64,000 nucleotides of DNA from Lentisphaerota bacterium (GTDB taxonomy: Bacteria; Verrucomicrobiota; Kiritimatiellia; UBA8416; VGWJ01). The DNA is taken from positions 23,473-87,472 of the forward strand of contig VGWJ01000004.1 of NCBI GenBank assembly GCA_016873635.1, given 5' to 3'. This document shows, one piece after another, positions 35,543 through 44,049 of this stretch (positions are counted from its first letter, which is position 1; every line of letters starts with the position of its first letter). The notes beneath the pieces are model-generated. The model was not told the origin of the DNA and did no database searches. It worked only from the letters and a program-made list of their open reading frames with translations. The translations under genes and the position numbers were made by a program.

Positions 35543-37618
35543 TCAGCGGTATGAATCGAGGGCCTTCTCGATTCTTCTGAGCGTCTTCTCATCGGGCCCG
35601 GCGGGCTCGCCGGTCCCCACGCCGGAGTCGACGGCCGGCGCCCCCCCTTCCCCACGGCGCGCGCCCCCCAGCCGCAGGGCCCGCGCCGCGGCGTCCGCCG
35701 CGGCCCCGCGATTCCCGTTCGCCGCATGGCACGCCGCCGCCACCTCTGACGCCCGCCAGCTTCCGTCGCGCACGCCTACCGGCAGCGCGTTCACCATGCG
35801 CAGGGCCCTGGCGGGATCGCGCAGCTCCTCCAGGGGGCACGTCGCCAGCAACCAGGCCATTTCCACGTGGGCGAAAAGCAGCCCCGGATTCAGGCGCAAT
35901 GCCATTTCGAGATGCTCACGGGCCGGACCGTAGGCGCCCGTTTCAGACAATACCGCCCCCAGCAGGGCGTGGGCCCGGTCCATGTCCGGATTGACCGCAA
36001 GCGCTCTTTCCAATTGCGCCGCCGCCTCCTCCGGTCTGTCCAGCGCCCTGAAGGCCAGCGCCGCATGCAGCCGATAGGCTGCCTCGCGGTCGTCGCCGCG
36101 GGAGGACGCCCGTTCGAAAGGCGGCAACGCTTCCTCGGCCCTGCCCTGCCCCAGCAGCGCCAGCCCGATCCGATCATGCGCCGCCGGCCGGTAGTGCCAC
36201 GGATTTCTGGCTGCCACGGCGTGTTTCAATCCGGGTCGGGCCAGGACCGCCTCAATATCGCCGAGCAGCCGCGACGCCGCGGTCTCGGCTTCGGCAAAAC
36301 GGCCTTCCTGGAGCAGACCGTCAACGACGGCAAGCCCGACCCGGTAGTTGCCGGGACACCTTCGCAACGTCTCGGACCACGCCGCTTGCCTGGAATGGAA
36401 CACCGTGTTGCGCCGACCCGTGGTCGCCGCCAGCGCCGCGAGCGCCAGCGCCGCGGCCAGGCGGAACACAAGGGACGCCGCGTTTCCGTCCGGCCCCCTG
36501 CGAACGGGCAGGCCGCGGCAAGCCCGGGCCGCGGCCAGAACCGCGGCGGCAACCACCGCGGTCAGCGGCAGATACATGCGATGCTCGAAGGCGTAGTCCG
36601 GTCGCGGCAGAAAGCTGGAAGTGGGCGCAAGCACCGCAAAGAAGAAGAAACCCGGGAAAGCCCGCCGCGGCGCAACGATCAGCCCCACGGCCGTCGCCGC
36701 CAGCAGGCCGCCGACGGCCAGTGCGCCGGGAATGATCTGCCCCGCGGTCTCGGCGCGCGGCCAGCCGTAGTCCAGGCACAGCGGATGCGGCCAGAATGAG
36801 AGCCGCAAGTAGTGCGTGATTACCCCCGCCTGCGTCAGCGCATACCGGACCATTCTCGTGAAGGGCGATTCCTGGTCGGCCGAGCTCAGCGTATCCGGCA
36901 CGCCCGTTGCCAGAAGAACGCCGAGCAGAACCCAGGTGAGGGCCAGGCCGGCATACATGGCCCATCGCTGCCGGAACAGGCCGCGGAACGAGCCGGAGAG
37001 GAAGATGCGGTCATAGACCAGCGCGACCAGCGGGGCCGTGACCATTATCTCCTTGCTGGCCATGCCCAGGGCGCAGGCCGCGACCGCCAGCGCTTGCCAG
37101 CCCCGCCGTCCGCGCCCCTCCGCCGCCGCCGCGCGCGCCACGCCGTAGATGGTAAGCAGGTAGAACAGAGCCATCATGACCTCGTAGCGCTGACAGGTGT
37201 ACGTCACCGCCGAGGTGGTCAGCGGGTGCGCGGCCCACAGGGCGGAAACGAAGAAAGCCAGCTCGGCGCGCCGCGACAACATCCAGTCCGGCGCGCCGGG
37301 GCGGCCCAGGGTGCGGCTCGCGAGCGTATACAGGACAAGTGCCGCGGCCAGGTGCAGGGCAAGGTTGACAAGGTGATAGTCGGTGGGATTGTCGCCGCCC
37401 ACGGCGTAGTTCAAGGCAAAGGTCGCGTCCACCACGAACCGTCGTTGCCGCCAGTCGTCGGGCGGCGGCCACAGCCGGCGGATGCGTGGGTTGTCCGTGA
37501 TCGTTTTGTCGTCGTCAAAAACAAACACGGCCCGGAAGCTGGTCGCATACGCCGCGACCACCACGAGGGCCAGCAGCAGCGGGAGAACAGGCAGGCGTCT
37601 GTTGCTCGCGAGTTTCAT
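35543..37618 (-). CDS. TMTC-like GT-C membrane protein with C-terminal TPR
   Basis: 691 residues. About ten membrane segments fill residues 10-410, and a run of TPR motifs (about 430-620) ends the protein. FVFDDDKTITDN after the first membrane helix carries the acidic motif expected of GT-C glycosyltransferases; topology and TPR tail resemble TMTC protein O-mannosyltransferases and their bacterial homologues. It probably moves a sugar from a lipid carrier to an acceptor in the periplasm. It starts 7 bases after ribE and may be read through from the riboflavin operon; it also faces the pilin gene across a terminator. Confidence 0.7.
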   Translation of the reverse strand: MKLASNRRLPVLPLLLALVVVAAYATSFRAVFVFDDDKTITDNPRIRRLWPPPDDWRQRRFVVDATFALNYAVGGDNPTDYHLVNLALHLAAALVLYTLASRTLGRPGAPDWMLSRRAELAFFVSALWAAHPLTTSAVTYTCQRYEVMMALFYLLTIYGVARAAAAEGRGRRGWQALAVAACALGMASKEIMVTAPLVALVYDRIFLSGSFRGLFRQRWAMYAGLALTWVLLGVLLATGVPDTLSSADQESPFTRMVRYALTQAGVITHYLRLSFWPHPLCLDYGWPRAETAGQIIPGALAVGGLLAATAVGLIVAPRRAFPGFFFFAVLAPTSSFLPRPDYAFEHRMYLPLTAVVAAAVLAAARACRGLPVRRGPDGNAASLVFRLAAALALAALAATTGRRNTVFHSRQAAWSETLRRCPGNYRVGLAVVDGLLQEGRFAEAETAASRLLGDIEAVLARPGLKHAVAARNPWHYRPAAHDRIGLALLGQGRAEEALPPFERASSRGDDREAAYRLHAALAFRALDRPEEAAAQLERALAVNPDMDRAHALLGAVLSETGAYGPAREHLEMALRLNPGLLFAHVEMAWLLATCPLEELRDPARALRMVNALPVGVRDGSWRASEVAAACHAANGNRGAAADAAARALRLGGARRGEGGAPAVDSGVGTGEPAGPDEKTLRRIEKALDSYR

Positions 37619-37625
37619 CGTGCCA

Positions 37626-38270
37626 TTACGCGAATCCGGCGCGGGCCAGGTCCGCGAGGCTGACGCCGCCGTCCGCGCCGGCCGCGCGCCCCAGGTACTG
37701 CCTTACGTACTTGCCGATCATGTCCAGCTCGATGTTCACCGCGTCGCCTTCGCGCGCCGCGCCCAGCGTCGTGTCGCGGCGCGTCACCGGAACGAGCCAC
37801 ACCTCGAAACCGTCCGCCTGCCTGGACGCGACCGTCAGGCTCACGCCGTCACAGGCCACGGAGCCTTTCCGCACAATGCCTTCAAGCAGGGCCGCGTCGC
37901 AGACCACGCGCAGAACCGTGTCGCGGCCGGCCGCGCGCACCGCGCCGATACGGCCCGCGCCGTCAATGTGGCCCGCGACCATGTGGCCGCCCAGCCTGTC
38001 CCCCAGGCGCAGGGCGCGCTCGAGGTTGACGCGCCCGCCGACGGGCAGGGCGCCCAGGTTGCTGCGCGCCAGCGTTTCCGGCAGCGCGTCGCACGCGAAA
38101 CTCCCGCGCTCCGCGCCGGCCACGGTCAGGCAGACGCCGTTGACCGCGACGCTTTCGCCGGGCGCCAGCGGCGTCTCCCACGGCGCGTGGCCGATGGCCA
38201 GGGAGACGCCGCCCGCCGCGCTGTTGCGCGCCGCCAACGTGCCGATCCGCTGGATGAGTCCGGTGAACAT
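37626..38270 (-). CDS. ribE: Riboflavin synthase, alpha chain
   Basis: 214 residues from the ATG at 38270. Two lumazine-binding repeats (MFTGLIQRIG ... VAVNGVCLTV and MVAGHIDGAGRI ... VACDGVSLTV). Dismutates two 6,7-dimethyl-8-ribityllumazines to riboflavin. It follows ribD closely. Confidence 0.96.
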   Translation of the reverse strand: MFTGLIQRIGTLAARNSAAGGVSLAIGHAPWETPLAPGESVAVNGVCLTVAGAERGSFACDALPETLARSNLGALPVGGRVNLERALRLGDRLGGHMVAGHIDGAGRIGAVRAAGRDTVLRVVCDAALLEGIVRKGSVACDGVSLTVASRQADGFEVWLVPVTRRDTTLGAAREGDAVNIELDMIGKYVRQYLGRAAGADGGVSLADLARAGFA

Positions 38271-38278
38271 GTGTTTTC

Positions 38279-39376
38279 TCAGCGCCGCACGGCGCGCACC
38301 ATCACGTCCTCGCCCACCCGCCTGACTTCCGCCGTTGTGAACGCGGGCGCGGCCGCCAGGGGCCATCCCGGGCCGCGCAGCGCCGGCGCCCCTTCCGCGC
38401 CCAGCACGCGCGGCGCCACGAACCATACCAGCTCGTCCGCCAGGCCGCCCGCGACAAGCGCATGCGCCAGCTCGCCGCCGCCCTCGCAGAGCACGCGCAG
38501 GAAACTCTCACGGCCGCAGCGCCGCAGCAGCGCCGGCAGCGAAACGCGGCCGCGCGCGGCGCGCACGCGCCACACGGTCGCCCCGGCCCGCTCGTACCGC
38601 CTCTGCGCGGCCGGCCCGCAGCGCCCGGTCACCGCCATGATCGTGCGCTGCGCCGCGCCGTCGGCGAGCACCCGCGCGCGCGCGGGCACGCGCCCCGCGG
38701 AATCGACGACCAGGCGCCACGGTCCCGGCGCCGCCGCGGCGGGCGCGCGCAGCGAAGGATCGTCCAGGCACGCGGTGCGGCGCCCCACCATGATCGCGTC
38801 GGCTTTGCGCCGCATTCGGCCCACCGTGCGCCGGGCGGCCGGGCCGCTGATCCACCGCGACCGTCCCGCCGCGTCGGCGATGCGGCCGTCCAGCGTCGCG
38901 GCCATCTTGAGTGTAACGTACGGCAGGCCGGTCGTCACCCATTTGGCGAAGGGCGCGATCAGCCTCTCGGCCGCCGGGGCGCAGCAGCCTTCGCTCACCG
39001 CGACGTCCGCGCGCCGCAGCGCCGCCAGGCCGCGGCCGTTGTGCCGCGGATTGGGATCGCGGACCGCCGCGACAACGCGCTTCACGCCCGCGCGGATAAC
39101 GGCCTCCGTGCAGGGGCCCGTCCGGCCCGCGGTGCAGCACGGCTCCAGCGTGACGTACAGCGTGGCGCCGCGCGCCGCGGCGCCCGCGCGCCGCAGCGCC
39201 ACGATCTCCGCGTGCGGCCCGCCGGCCCGCGCGTGATAGCCTTCCCCCACCGCCCGGCCGCGGACAACCAGCACGGCGCCGACCGGCGGATTGGGGCGGG
39301 TGCGGCCCTCGCCGCGCGCGGCCAGGGCCAGCGCGCGCCGCATCCAGCGCTCATCCCGCTTCCGTTCCGCGCTCAT
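38279..39376 (-). CDS. ribD: Bifunctional riboflavin deaminase-reductase
   Basis: 365 residues. The N-terminal deaminase domain has zinc ligands in HAEIVAL (H55, E57) and PCCTAGRTGPC (C80, C89); the C-terminal reductase domain begins near 150 (VTLKMAATLDGRIAD) and ends near 360. Catalyses steps 2 and 3 of riboflavin formation from GTP. Its start overlaps the nusB stop by 4 bases. Confidence 0.95.
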   Translation of the reverse strand: MSAERKRDERWMRRALALAARGEGRTRPNPPVGAVLVVRGRAVGEGYHARAGGPHAEIVALRRAGAAARGATLYVTLEPCCTAGRTGPCTEAVIRAGVKRVVAAVRDPNPRHNGRGLAALRRADVAVSEGCCAPAAERLIAPFAKWVTTGLPYVTLKMAATLDGRIADAAGRSRWISGPAARRTVGRMRRKADAIMVGRRTACLDDPSLRAPAAAAPGPWRLVVDSAGRVPARARVLADGAAQRTIMAVTGRCGPAAQRRYERAGATVWRVRAARGRVSLPALLRRCGRESFLRVLCEGGGELAHALVAGGLADELVWFVAPRVLGAEGAPALRGPGWPLAAAPAFTTAEVRRVGEDVMVRAVRR

Positions 39377-39792
39377 TCGCGCACCGGGCGCCCGATCTCC
39401 TTGCGGGCCCGGTCGAGGATCCCGTTCACGAAGCGGCCGGACTCGCTGCTGCTGAAATACTTGGCGATATCCACGGCTTCGTTGATCGACACCACGGCCG
39501 GTATGTCCCGTCGGAACAGCATTTCATACAGCGCCAGCCGCAGCACGCTGCGCTCGACCGTGCCCATGCGCCCGATCTGCCAGTGCTCCGTGCAGCGCGT
39601 GAGCATTTCGTCCACCTGCGGCAGGTTCTGCAGCACGCCGCGCACCAGGTCTTCCGTGAACTGGCGCGCCTCGGGATCCGCGCGCCGCTCCGCCCAGAAC
39701 GCCGGAAACGCCTTGTCAGGCTCGGCGGGATTCATGTCCAGCTGGAACAGCAGCTGCACGGCGCATTCCCGGTTCTGGCGGCGCGTGGTCAC
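39373..39792 (-). CDS. nusB: Transcription antitermination factor NusB
   Basis: 139 residues from the GTG at 39792 (TGAGGCC upstream). RECAVQLLFQLDMNP, LTRCTEHWQIGRMGTVERSVLRLALYEML and SINEAVDIAKYFSSSESGRFVNGILD are typical. Works with NusE on boxA RNA. Its place between ribH and ribD is a widely conserved association. Confidence 0.95.
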   Translation of the reverse strand: MTTRRQNRECAVQLLFQLDMNPAEPDKAFPAFWAERRADPEARQFTEDLVRGVLQNLPQVDEMLTRCTEHWQIGRMGTVERSVLRLALYEMLFRRDIPAVVSINEAVDIAKYFSSSESGRFVNGILDRARKEIGRPVRE

Positions 39793-39800
39793 CAACGGCC

Positions 39801-40268
39801 TCAGGCGCCGATGGCGCGGTAGAGGTTCACCATCTCGATGGCGGCCAGCGCGGCCTGCCACCCCTTGTTCCCGGCCTTGGTGCCGCAGCGCTCGATGGCC
39901 TGTTCCAGCGTCGAAGCGCACACCACGCCGTTGATGACGGGTATGCCGCGGTCGGCGCCGAGGGCGGCCAGGGACCGCGATACCTGCGAGTTGATCAGCT
40001 CGGCGTGCGGCGTGGCGCCCTGCACCACCGCGCCCAGCACGATTATCGCGTCGTAGCGGCCCGTCTCGGCCAGTTTCCGCGCCGCCAGCGGCGTCTCGTT
40101 GGCGCCCGGCGTCCGGGCCACGGCAATCGCGTCGTCGTCCGCGCCGTGCCGCACGAGGCAGTCAATCGCGCCGCTCAGCAGTTCCTTCGTCAGGAAATCG
40201 TTGAAACGGCTGACGACGATCCCGAACCTGAGCCCTTCCGCCTGCAACCTGCCTTCATACTCCTTCAT
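39801..40268 (-). CDS. ribH: 6,7-dimethyl-8-ribityllumazine synthase
   Basis: 155 residues from the ATG at 40268 with AAGGAGG upstream. FGIVVSRFNDFLT, VLGAVVQGATPHAELI and NGVVCASTLEQAIERCG are the family motifs, including the active-site histidine in TPHAE. Makes lumazine from DHBP and the pyrimidine product of RibD. Confidence 0.96.
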   Translation of the reverse strand: MKEYEGRLQAEGLRFGIVVSRFNDFLTKELLSGAIDCLVRHGADDDAIAVARTPGANETPLAARKLAETGRYDAIIVLGAVVQGATPHAELINSQVSRSLAALGADRGIPVINGVVCASTLEQAIERCGTKAGNKGWQAALAAIEMVNLYRAIGA

Positions 40269-40310
40269 GCCGCGCCTCCTTCCCGCATTGCCACCCGCCA
40301 CTCGCCCCTT

Positions 40311-41507
40311 CTAGAGCAGATGCCCCAGCTTCTCCTTCTTCACCCTCAGGTATCGCGCGCTGTGTTCCGTCGTCTCGCCCAGGATCGGCACGCGTTCCAC
40401 GATCTTGAGCCCGAAACCCTCCAGGCCGACGATCTTGCGGGGATTGTTGGTCATCAGCCGTATGCTGTGCAAGCCCAGGTCCGAGAGAATCTGCGCGCCG
40501 ACGCCGTAGTCGCGCAGGTCGGGCTCGAACCCCAGCCGGACGTTGGCTTCCACCGTGTCCAGGCCGTCCTCCTCCTGCAGCGCGTAGGCGTGGATCTTGT
40601 TCTCGAGCCCGATGCCGCGGCCCTCCTGCCGCATGTACAGGACCGCGCCCCGCCCTTCGCGGCCGACCATCTCCATGGCCTGCCGGAACTGGCTGCCGCA
40701 GTCGCAGCGCAGCGAGCCGAACACGTCGCCGGTCAGGCACTCGCTGTGCACGCGCACCAGCACCGGCCCGCCCGCGGTCACGTCGCCCAGCACCAGCGCC
40801 ACGTGGTGTTCGCCGTCCGCGAGCGAGCGGTACAGGCGCAGCCGGAAGGCGCCGTGCCGCGTCGGCATGTCCACTTCGCGCACGAATTCGACCAGCTTCT
40901 CCCTGCGGCGGCGGTAGGCGATCAGGTCGGCGATCGAGGTTATGCGCAGCCCGTGTCCGGCGGCAAAGGCGCGCAGCTCGGCCAGCCGCGCCATGTGCCC
41001 GTCTTCGCGCAGGATCTCGCAGATCACGCCCGCGGGCTGCAGCCCGGCCAGCCGCGCCAGGTCCACCGCCGCTTCCGTGTGACCGGCGCGCCGCAGCACG
41101 CCGCCCTCGGCGGCCTCGAGCGGGAAGGTGTGCCCGGGGCTCACCAGGTCCCGCGGACCGCATGCGGGATCAACCAGCGTCCGGATCGTGCGCGCGCGGT
41201 CCTGGGCGCTGATGCCGGTGCCGACGCCTTCCGCCGCGTCCACCGACTCCATGAAGGCCGTGCCGAAGGCGTCGCCGTTCCCGCGCGTGCGCATGCGCTG
41301 CAGCTCCAGGCGGCCGAGCCGCTCGCGCGTGAGGGCCGCGCAGATCAACCCGCGTCCGTGCCGGGCCATGAAATTGACCGCGTCGGGCGTGACTTTCTCC
41401 GCGGCCATGATCAGGTCGCCCTCGTTCTCGCGTTTCTCGTCGTCGGTAACGACCACGAGCTCGCCGCGGGCGACCGCCGCGATGACCTGTTCAACCGGAT
41501 CAAGCAT
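40311..41507 (-). CDS. ribBA: Bifunctional DHBP synthase / GTP cyclohydrolase II
   Basis: 398 residues. Residues 1-~200 are 3,4-dihydroxy-2-butanone 4-phosphate synthase (VTDDEKRENEGDLIMAAE); ~205-398 are GTP cyclohydrolase II with the zinc triad in CLTGDVFGSLRCDCG and the GRGIGLENKI loop. Both branches of riboflavin synthesis start here. First gene of the riboflavin operon, behind the FMN riboswitch. Confidence 0.96.
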   Translation of the reverse strand: MLDPVEQVIAAVARGELVVVTDDEKRENEGDLIMAAEKVTPDAVNFMARHGRGLICAALTRERLGRLELQRMRTRGNGDAFGTAFMESVDAAEGVGTGISAQDRARTIRTLVDPACGPRDLVSPGHTFPLEAAEGGVLRRAGHTEAAVDLARLAGLQPAGVICEILREDGHMARLAELRAFAAGHGLRITSIADLIAYRRRREKLVEFVREVDMPTRHGAFRLRLYRSLADGEHHVALVLGDVTAGGPVLVRVHSECLTGDVFGSLRCDCGSQFRQAMEMVGREGRGAVLYMRQEGRGIGLENKIHAYALQEEDGLDTVEANVRLGFEPDLRDYGVGAQILSDLGLHSIRLMTNNPRKIVGLEGFGLKIVERVPILGETTEHSARYLRVKKEKLGHLL

Positions 41508-41537
41508 GTCGCTTCGTTCCCTTCGGCGTCGCGCAAC

Positions 41538-41570
41538 AAAAAAAGCGCCCGGGAGAAAGAACCCGGACGC
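41538..41570 (-). terminator. Riboswitch-linked intrinsic terminator
   Basis: On the minus strand GCGTCCGGG pairs with CCCGGGCGC (one G-U) around a short pyrimidine-rich loop and is followed by seven U residues. It lies between the FMN aptamer and ribBA, so FMN binding very likely favours this terminator and shuts off the operon. Confidence 0.85.
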
Positions 41571-41591
41571 CGCCCAATGCGCTGCACCGGT

Positions 41592-41728
41592 CTTCTCCCA
41601 TCCAGACTGTACTGTCGGCCACGGAATCCCACCGTGTCAGTCCCCGGTTTCGCCGGGGAGTCGCGGGCTTTCACCGCCGGTCGGGAATCTCCCGGGCCGC
41701 CGGCCCGGAATCACCCTGTCCCGAAGAC
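41592..41728 (-). promoter_or_regulatory. FMN riboswitch (RFN element)
   Basis: Read on the minus strand, the conserved blocks appear in order: CTTCGGGACAGGGTG, the GACCGGCGGTGAAAGCCC core, a variable arm, then GGCCGACAGT, AGTCTGGATGGGAGAAG. This is the six-stem FMN aptamer that controls riboflavin genes. It is followed by an intrinsic terminator and then ribBA. Confidence 0.95.
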
Positions 41729-41751
41729 ACATCACCAAATTGTCGGCCTTC

Positions 41752-41780
41752 TAGTTACGCGCTCTTCCGCGTTCTGACAA
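41752..41780 (-). promoter_or_regulatory. Promoter of the riboflavin operon
   Basis: On the minus strand TTGTCA (41780-41775) and TAACTA (41757-41752) are 17 bases apart. Transcription would start near 41745, about 17 bases before the first conserved block of the FMN riboswitch. The stretch from 41781 to the esterase stop at 41970 holds nothing recognisable. Confidence 0.65.
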
Positions 41781-41969
41781 GCCTTTTTCAAGGGCCGTGG
41801 ACCGGTTACCCGGCCGCGAGGTTTTCTCCGCGAGGTTCTCTCTTGATACCCTGCCATTGCGCCGAGCACTTCTCTCCGGGCATCTTTGCTGCCATGCGCG
41901 CTTTTGACCCGACGCGGTTCCCGGCGGCCGGCGCGAAGCCGGCGCCGCGTTCCCGCGAAGGCGGACGTC

Positions 41970-43952
41970 CTACCACCGGTCCGTGCGGAACGGCGACGCC
42001 GGCAGGCCATCCCGGTTGTAGAGGTTGCACCTGTCGGGGTTGTCGGCCCAGGCGTAACGCGCGGCAACGGGCTCGGCGACACGCGGCGAACGCACAACCA
42101 CCGTGTCGCCCTCGATCTCCGCCTGCGCCGCCACGAACTCCTTGTCCGGCCCCGCGACCACGAATGTCCTCAGCGCCCCTTCGCGCGCCATCAGACCGGC
42201 GCCGACGTGGTCGAACCGCAGCCGGATGCGGTCGCCCTCGACGGCGAAGTCCCGATAAAGCGGCCCGGACGGCACGACGGCCTTGCCGTACGTGCGCGCC
42301 AGCGCCCACTGCGCCAGCCTGAAGCCGACGTCCTGCTTGTTCCGGGGATGGATGTCGGCCTCTTCGCCGATGTCGATCGCCACCGCCAGGCCCGTGTTCG
42401 GCTCGAGCAGGGATTTCAACTGCGCCTCCCGGAGCCGGGGCCACAAGGCGGAGTCATCGTAGGACGACGGCTGGCGGAAATTCGCCAGTTGGACCGTCAG
42501 GAACGGGAAGTCGCCCTGCCCCCACGCGTGGCGCCAGTCCCGGATCAGCGCCCGCAGCGAAGACCCGTACGCGAGCCCGTCGGCCTCGTTGCTCTCGCCC
42601 TGGTACCAGGCGGCGCCCCTGATGGCGTACGGTATGAGCGGCTGGATCATGCTGTCGTTGAGCATGTAGGGCGACTGCGGATTGCCGGGCCCGAACGACA
42701 TCGCGAGCGCCGCGGTCCGGATCGGGCCGAAGTCGTGCTCGATCCTCATCCGCCAGACGCCGGCGAGGCGTATCGGCTCCGCGCTGCCGTCCGCCGGGCC
42801 GACCGCCATCTTGTCCTTCGGGCCGATCAGGCCGCCGTCGTAGACGAAGGAATAGGCGCGAACCGCGATGACGGCCCGCCCGCCCCTGACGAGCCGTCCC
42901 GGGACGGTGTAGAACCGGGGAACGCACCAGTGCTGATCTTCGAAGCCCCTGCCGGTGGCGCCCACCTGTTCGCCGTTGAAGTAGGTGGTATCCTGCTTGT
43001 CCACCGCGCCCACGCCCAGCGTGAGGTCCTTGCCCGCCCATGCGTCGGGAATGGCGACGGCGCGCCGGAACCAGAACACGCCGTTCGTGTCGTGGCCGCG
43101 TATTTTCCACGACCCCGGCTCCTCGACGGTCTCCCATCCGGTGTCGTCGAATTCCGGTTCGGCCCACCGGTTCCCGAACCCGACGTTGCCGGGGTCGCGC
43201 GGATACGTTTCCGCGATCAGTTCGGTGGCGGCTTCCGGGCTGTCCGGCTCGAACGGATCGAAGCGGCGCCAGTAGCGCACGCCGGAAACCAATGCCTCGT
43301 AGCGCGCCACTTCCCCGCTTGTCCGCTCGTGCCGCACGAGCGCTTCGCGGCTGATCCAGGCCTCGATCCGCGTTCCGCCCCATGAGGCGTCGATCAGGCC
43401 GACGGCCACGTCCAGCTCCCGCGCCAGCCGCCGGCCGAAGGCGAATCCAACCGCGGTGAAATCCTTCACCGTCCGCGGCGTTGCCGCGCGCCAGCAGCCG
43501 TCAATATCCGCTTGCCGGCCGAGCAGCGCCCGCGGCGGCACTTTCAGCGAGCGGACGCGCGCATCCGCCCCGCACGGACTCTCCGGATCGAAACCCGTCT
43601 CCCGGACCGGCCATTCCATGTTGGACTGTCCGGAGCACACCCACACCTCGCCGACCATCACATCCGTTATCCGGGCGCGGGCATCCGGATCGGGCGTGCT
43701 GACATCCATCTCATAGGGTCCGCCGGCGGGCATCGGGGGGAGACGCGCCAGGAACTTCCCGTCGCCGGCCGACCGCGTCATCGCCTCGTGGGGCCCGAGC
43801 TTCACATGCACCCGCACGCCCGGCGCGGTCCAGCCCCACACCGGGACCGGCATCTCTCTCTGCAAAACCGCGTGATCGGAGAAAACGTGCCCCAGCCGCA
43901 GCGCCGAGGTCCTCTCTTCCTGACACGTGGCCGTGCCCGTCGATGCGTTCAC
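41970..43952 (-). CDS. Sialate O-acetylesterase-like SGNH esterase, intact
   Basis: 660 residues from the GTG at 43952 with GGAGG upstream. The nucleophile is S110 in CSGQSNMEW; GGTRIEAW forms the second block; WYQGESNEADG and the catalytic His in EADIHPRNK complete the site. A beta-galactosidase jelly-roll-like insertion (about 225-390: the region with FWFRRAVAIP) is present as in many SASA-domain esterases. Removes acetyl groups from sugars. No signal peptide is seen, so it may be cytoplasmic. It lies 97 bases downstream of the GH2 gene on the same strand. Confidence 0.85.
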   Translation of the reverse strand: MNASTGTATCQEERTSALRLGHVFSDHAVLQREMPVPVWGWTAPGVRVHVKLGPHEAMTRSAGDGKFLARLPPMPAGGPYEMDVSTPDPDARARITDVMVGEVWVCSGQSNMEWPVRETGFDPESPCGADARVRSLKVPPRALLGRQADIDGCWRAATPRTVKDFTAVGFAFGRRLARELDVAVGLIDASWGGTRIEAWISREALVRHERTSGEVARYEALVSGVRYWRRFDPFEPDSPEAATELIAETYPRDPGNVGFGNRWAEPEFDDTGWETVEEPGSWKIRGHDTNGVFWFRRAVAIPDAWAGKDLTLGVGAVDKQDTTYFNGEQVGATGRGFEDQHWCVPRFYTVPGRLVRGGRAVIAVRAYSFVYDGGLIGPKDKMAVGPADGSAEPIRLAGVWRMRIEHDFGPIRTAALAMSFGPGNPQSPYMLNDSMIQPLIPYAIRGAAWYQGESNEADGLAYGSSLRALIRDWRHAWGQGDFPFLTVQLANFRQPSSYDDSALWPRLREAQLKSLLEPNTGLAVAIDIGEEADIHPRNKQDVGFRLAQWALARTYGKAVVPSGPLYRDFAVEGDRIRLRFDHVGAGLMAREGALRTFVVAGPDKEFVAAQAEIEGDTVVVRSPRVAEPVAARYAWADNPDRCNLYNRDGLPASPFRTDRW

Positions 43953-44049
43953 ACTCTTGTCCTCCGTTTCCCCTATCCCGTTTCGCCGGACAGCCGCGCC
44001 CGCGCGCCGTCCGCCCGCGGGCGGCCGGCGCGCGCCGGCCCGGCAACCT

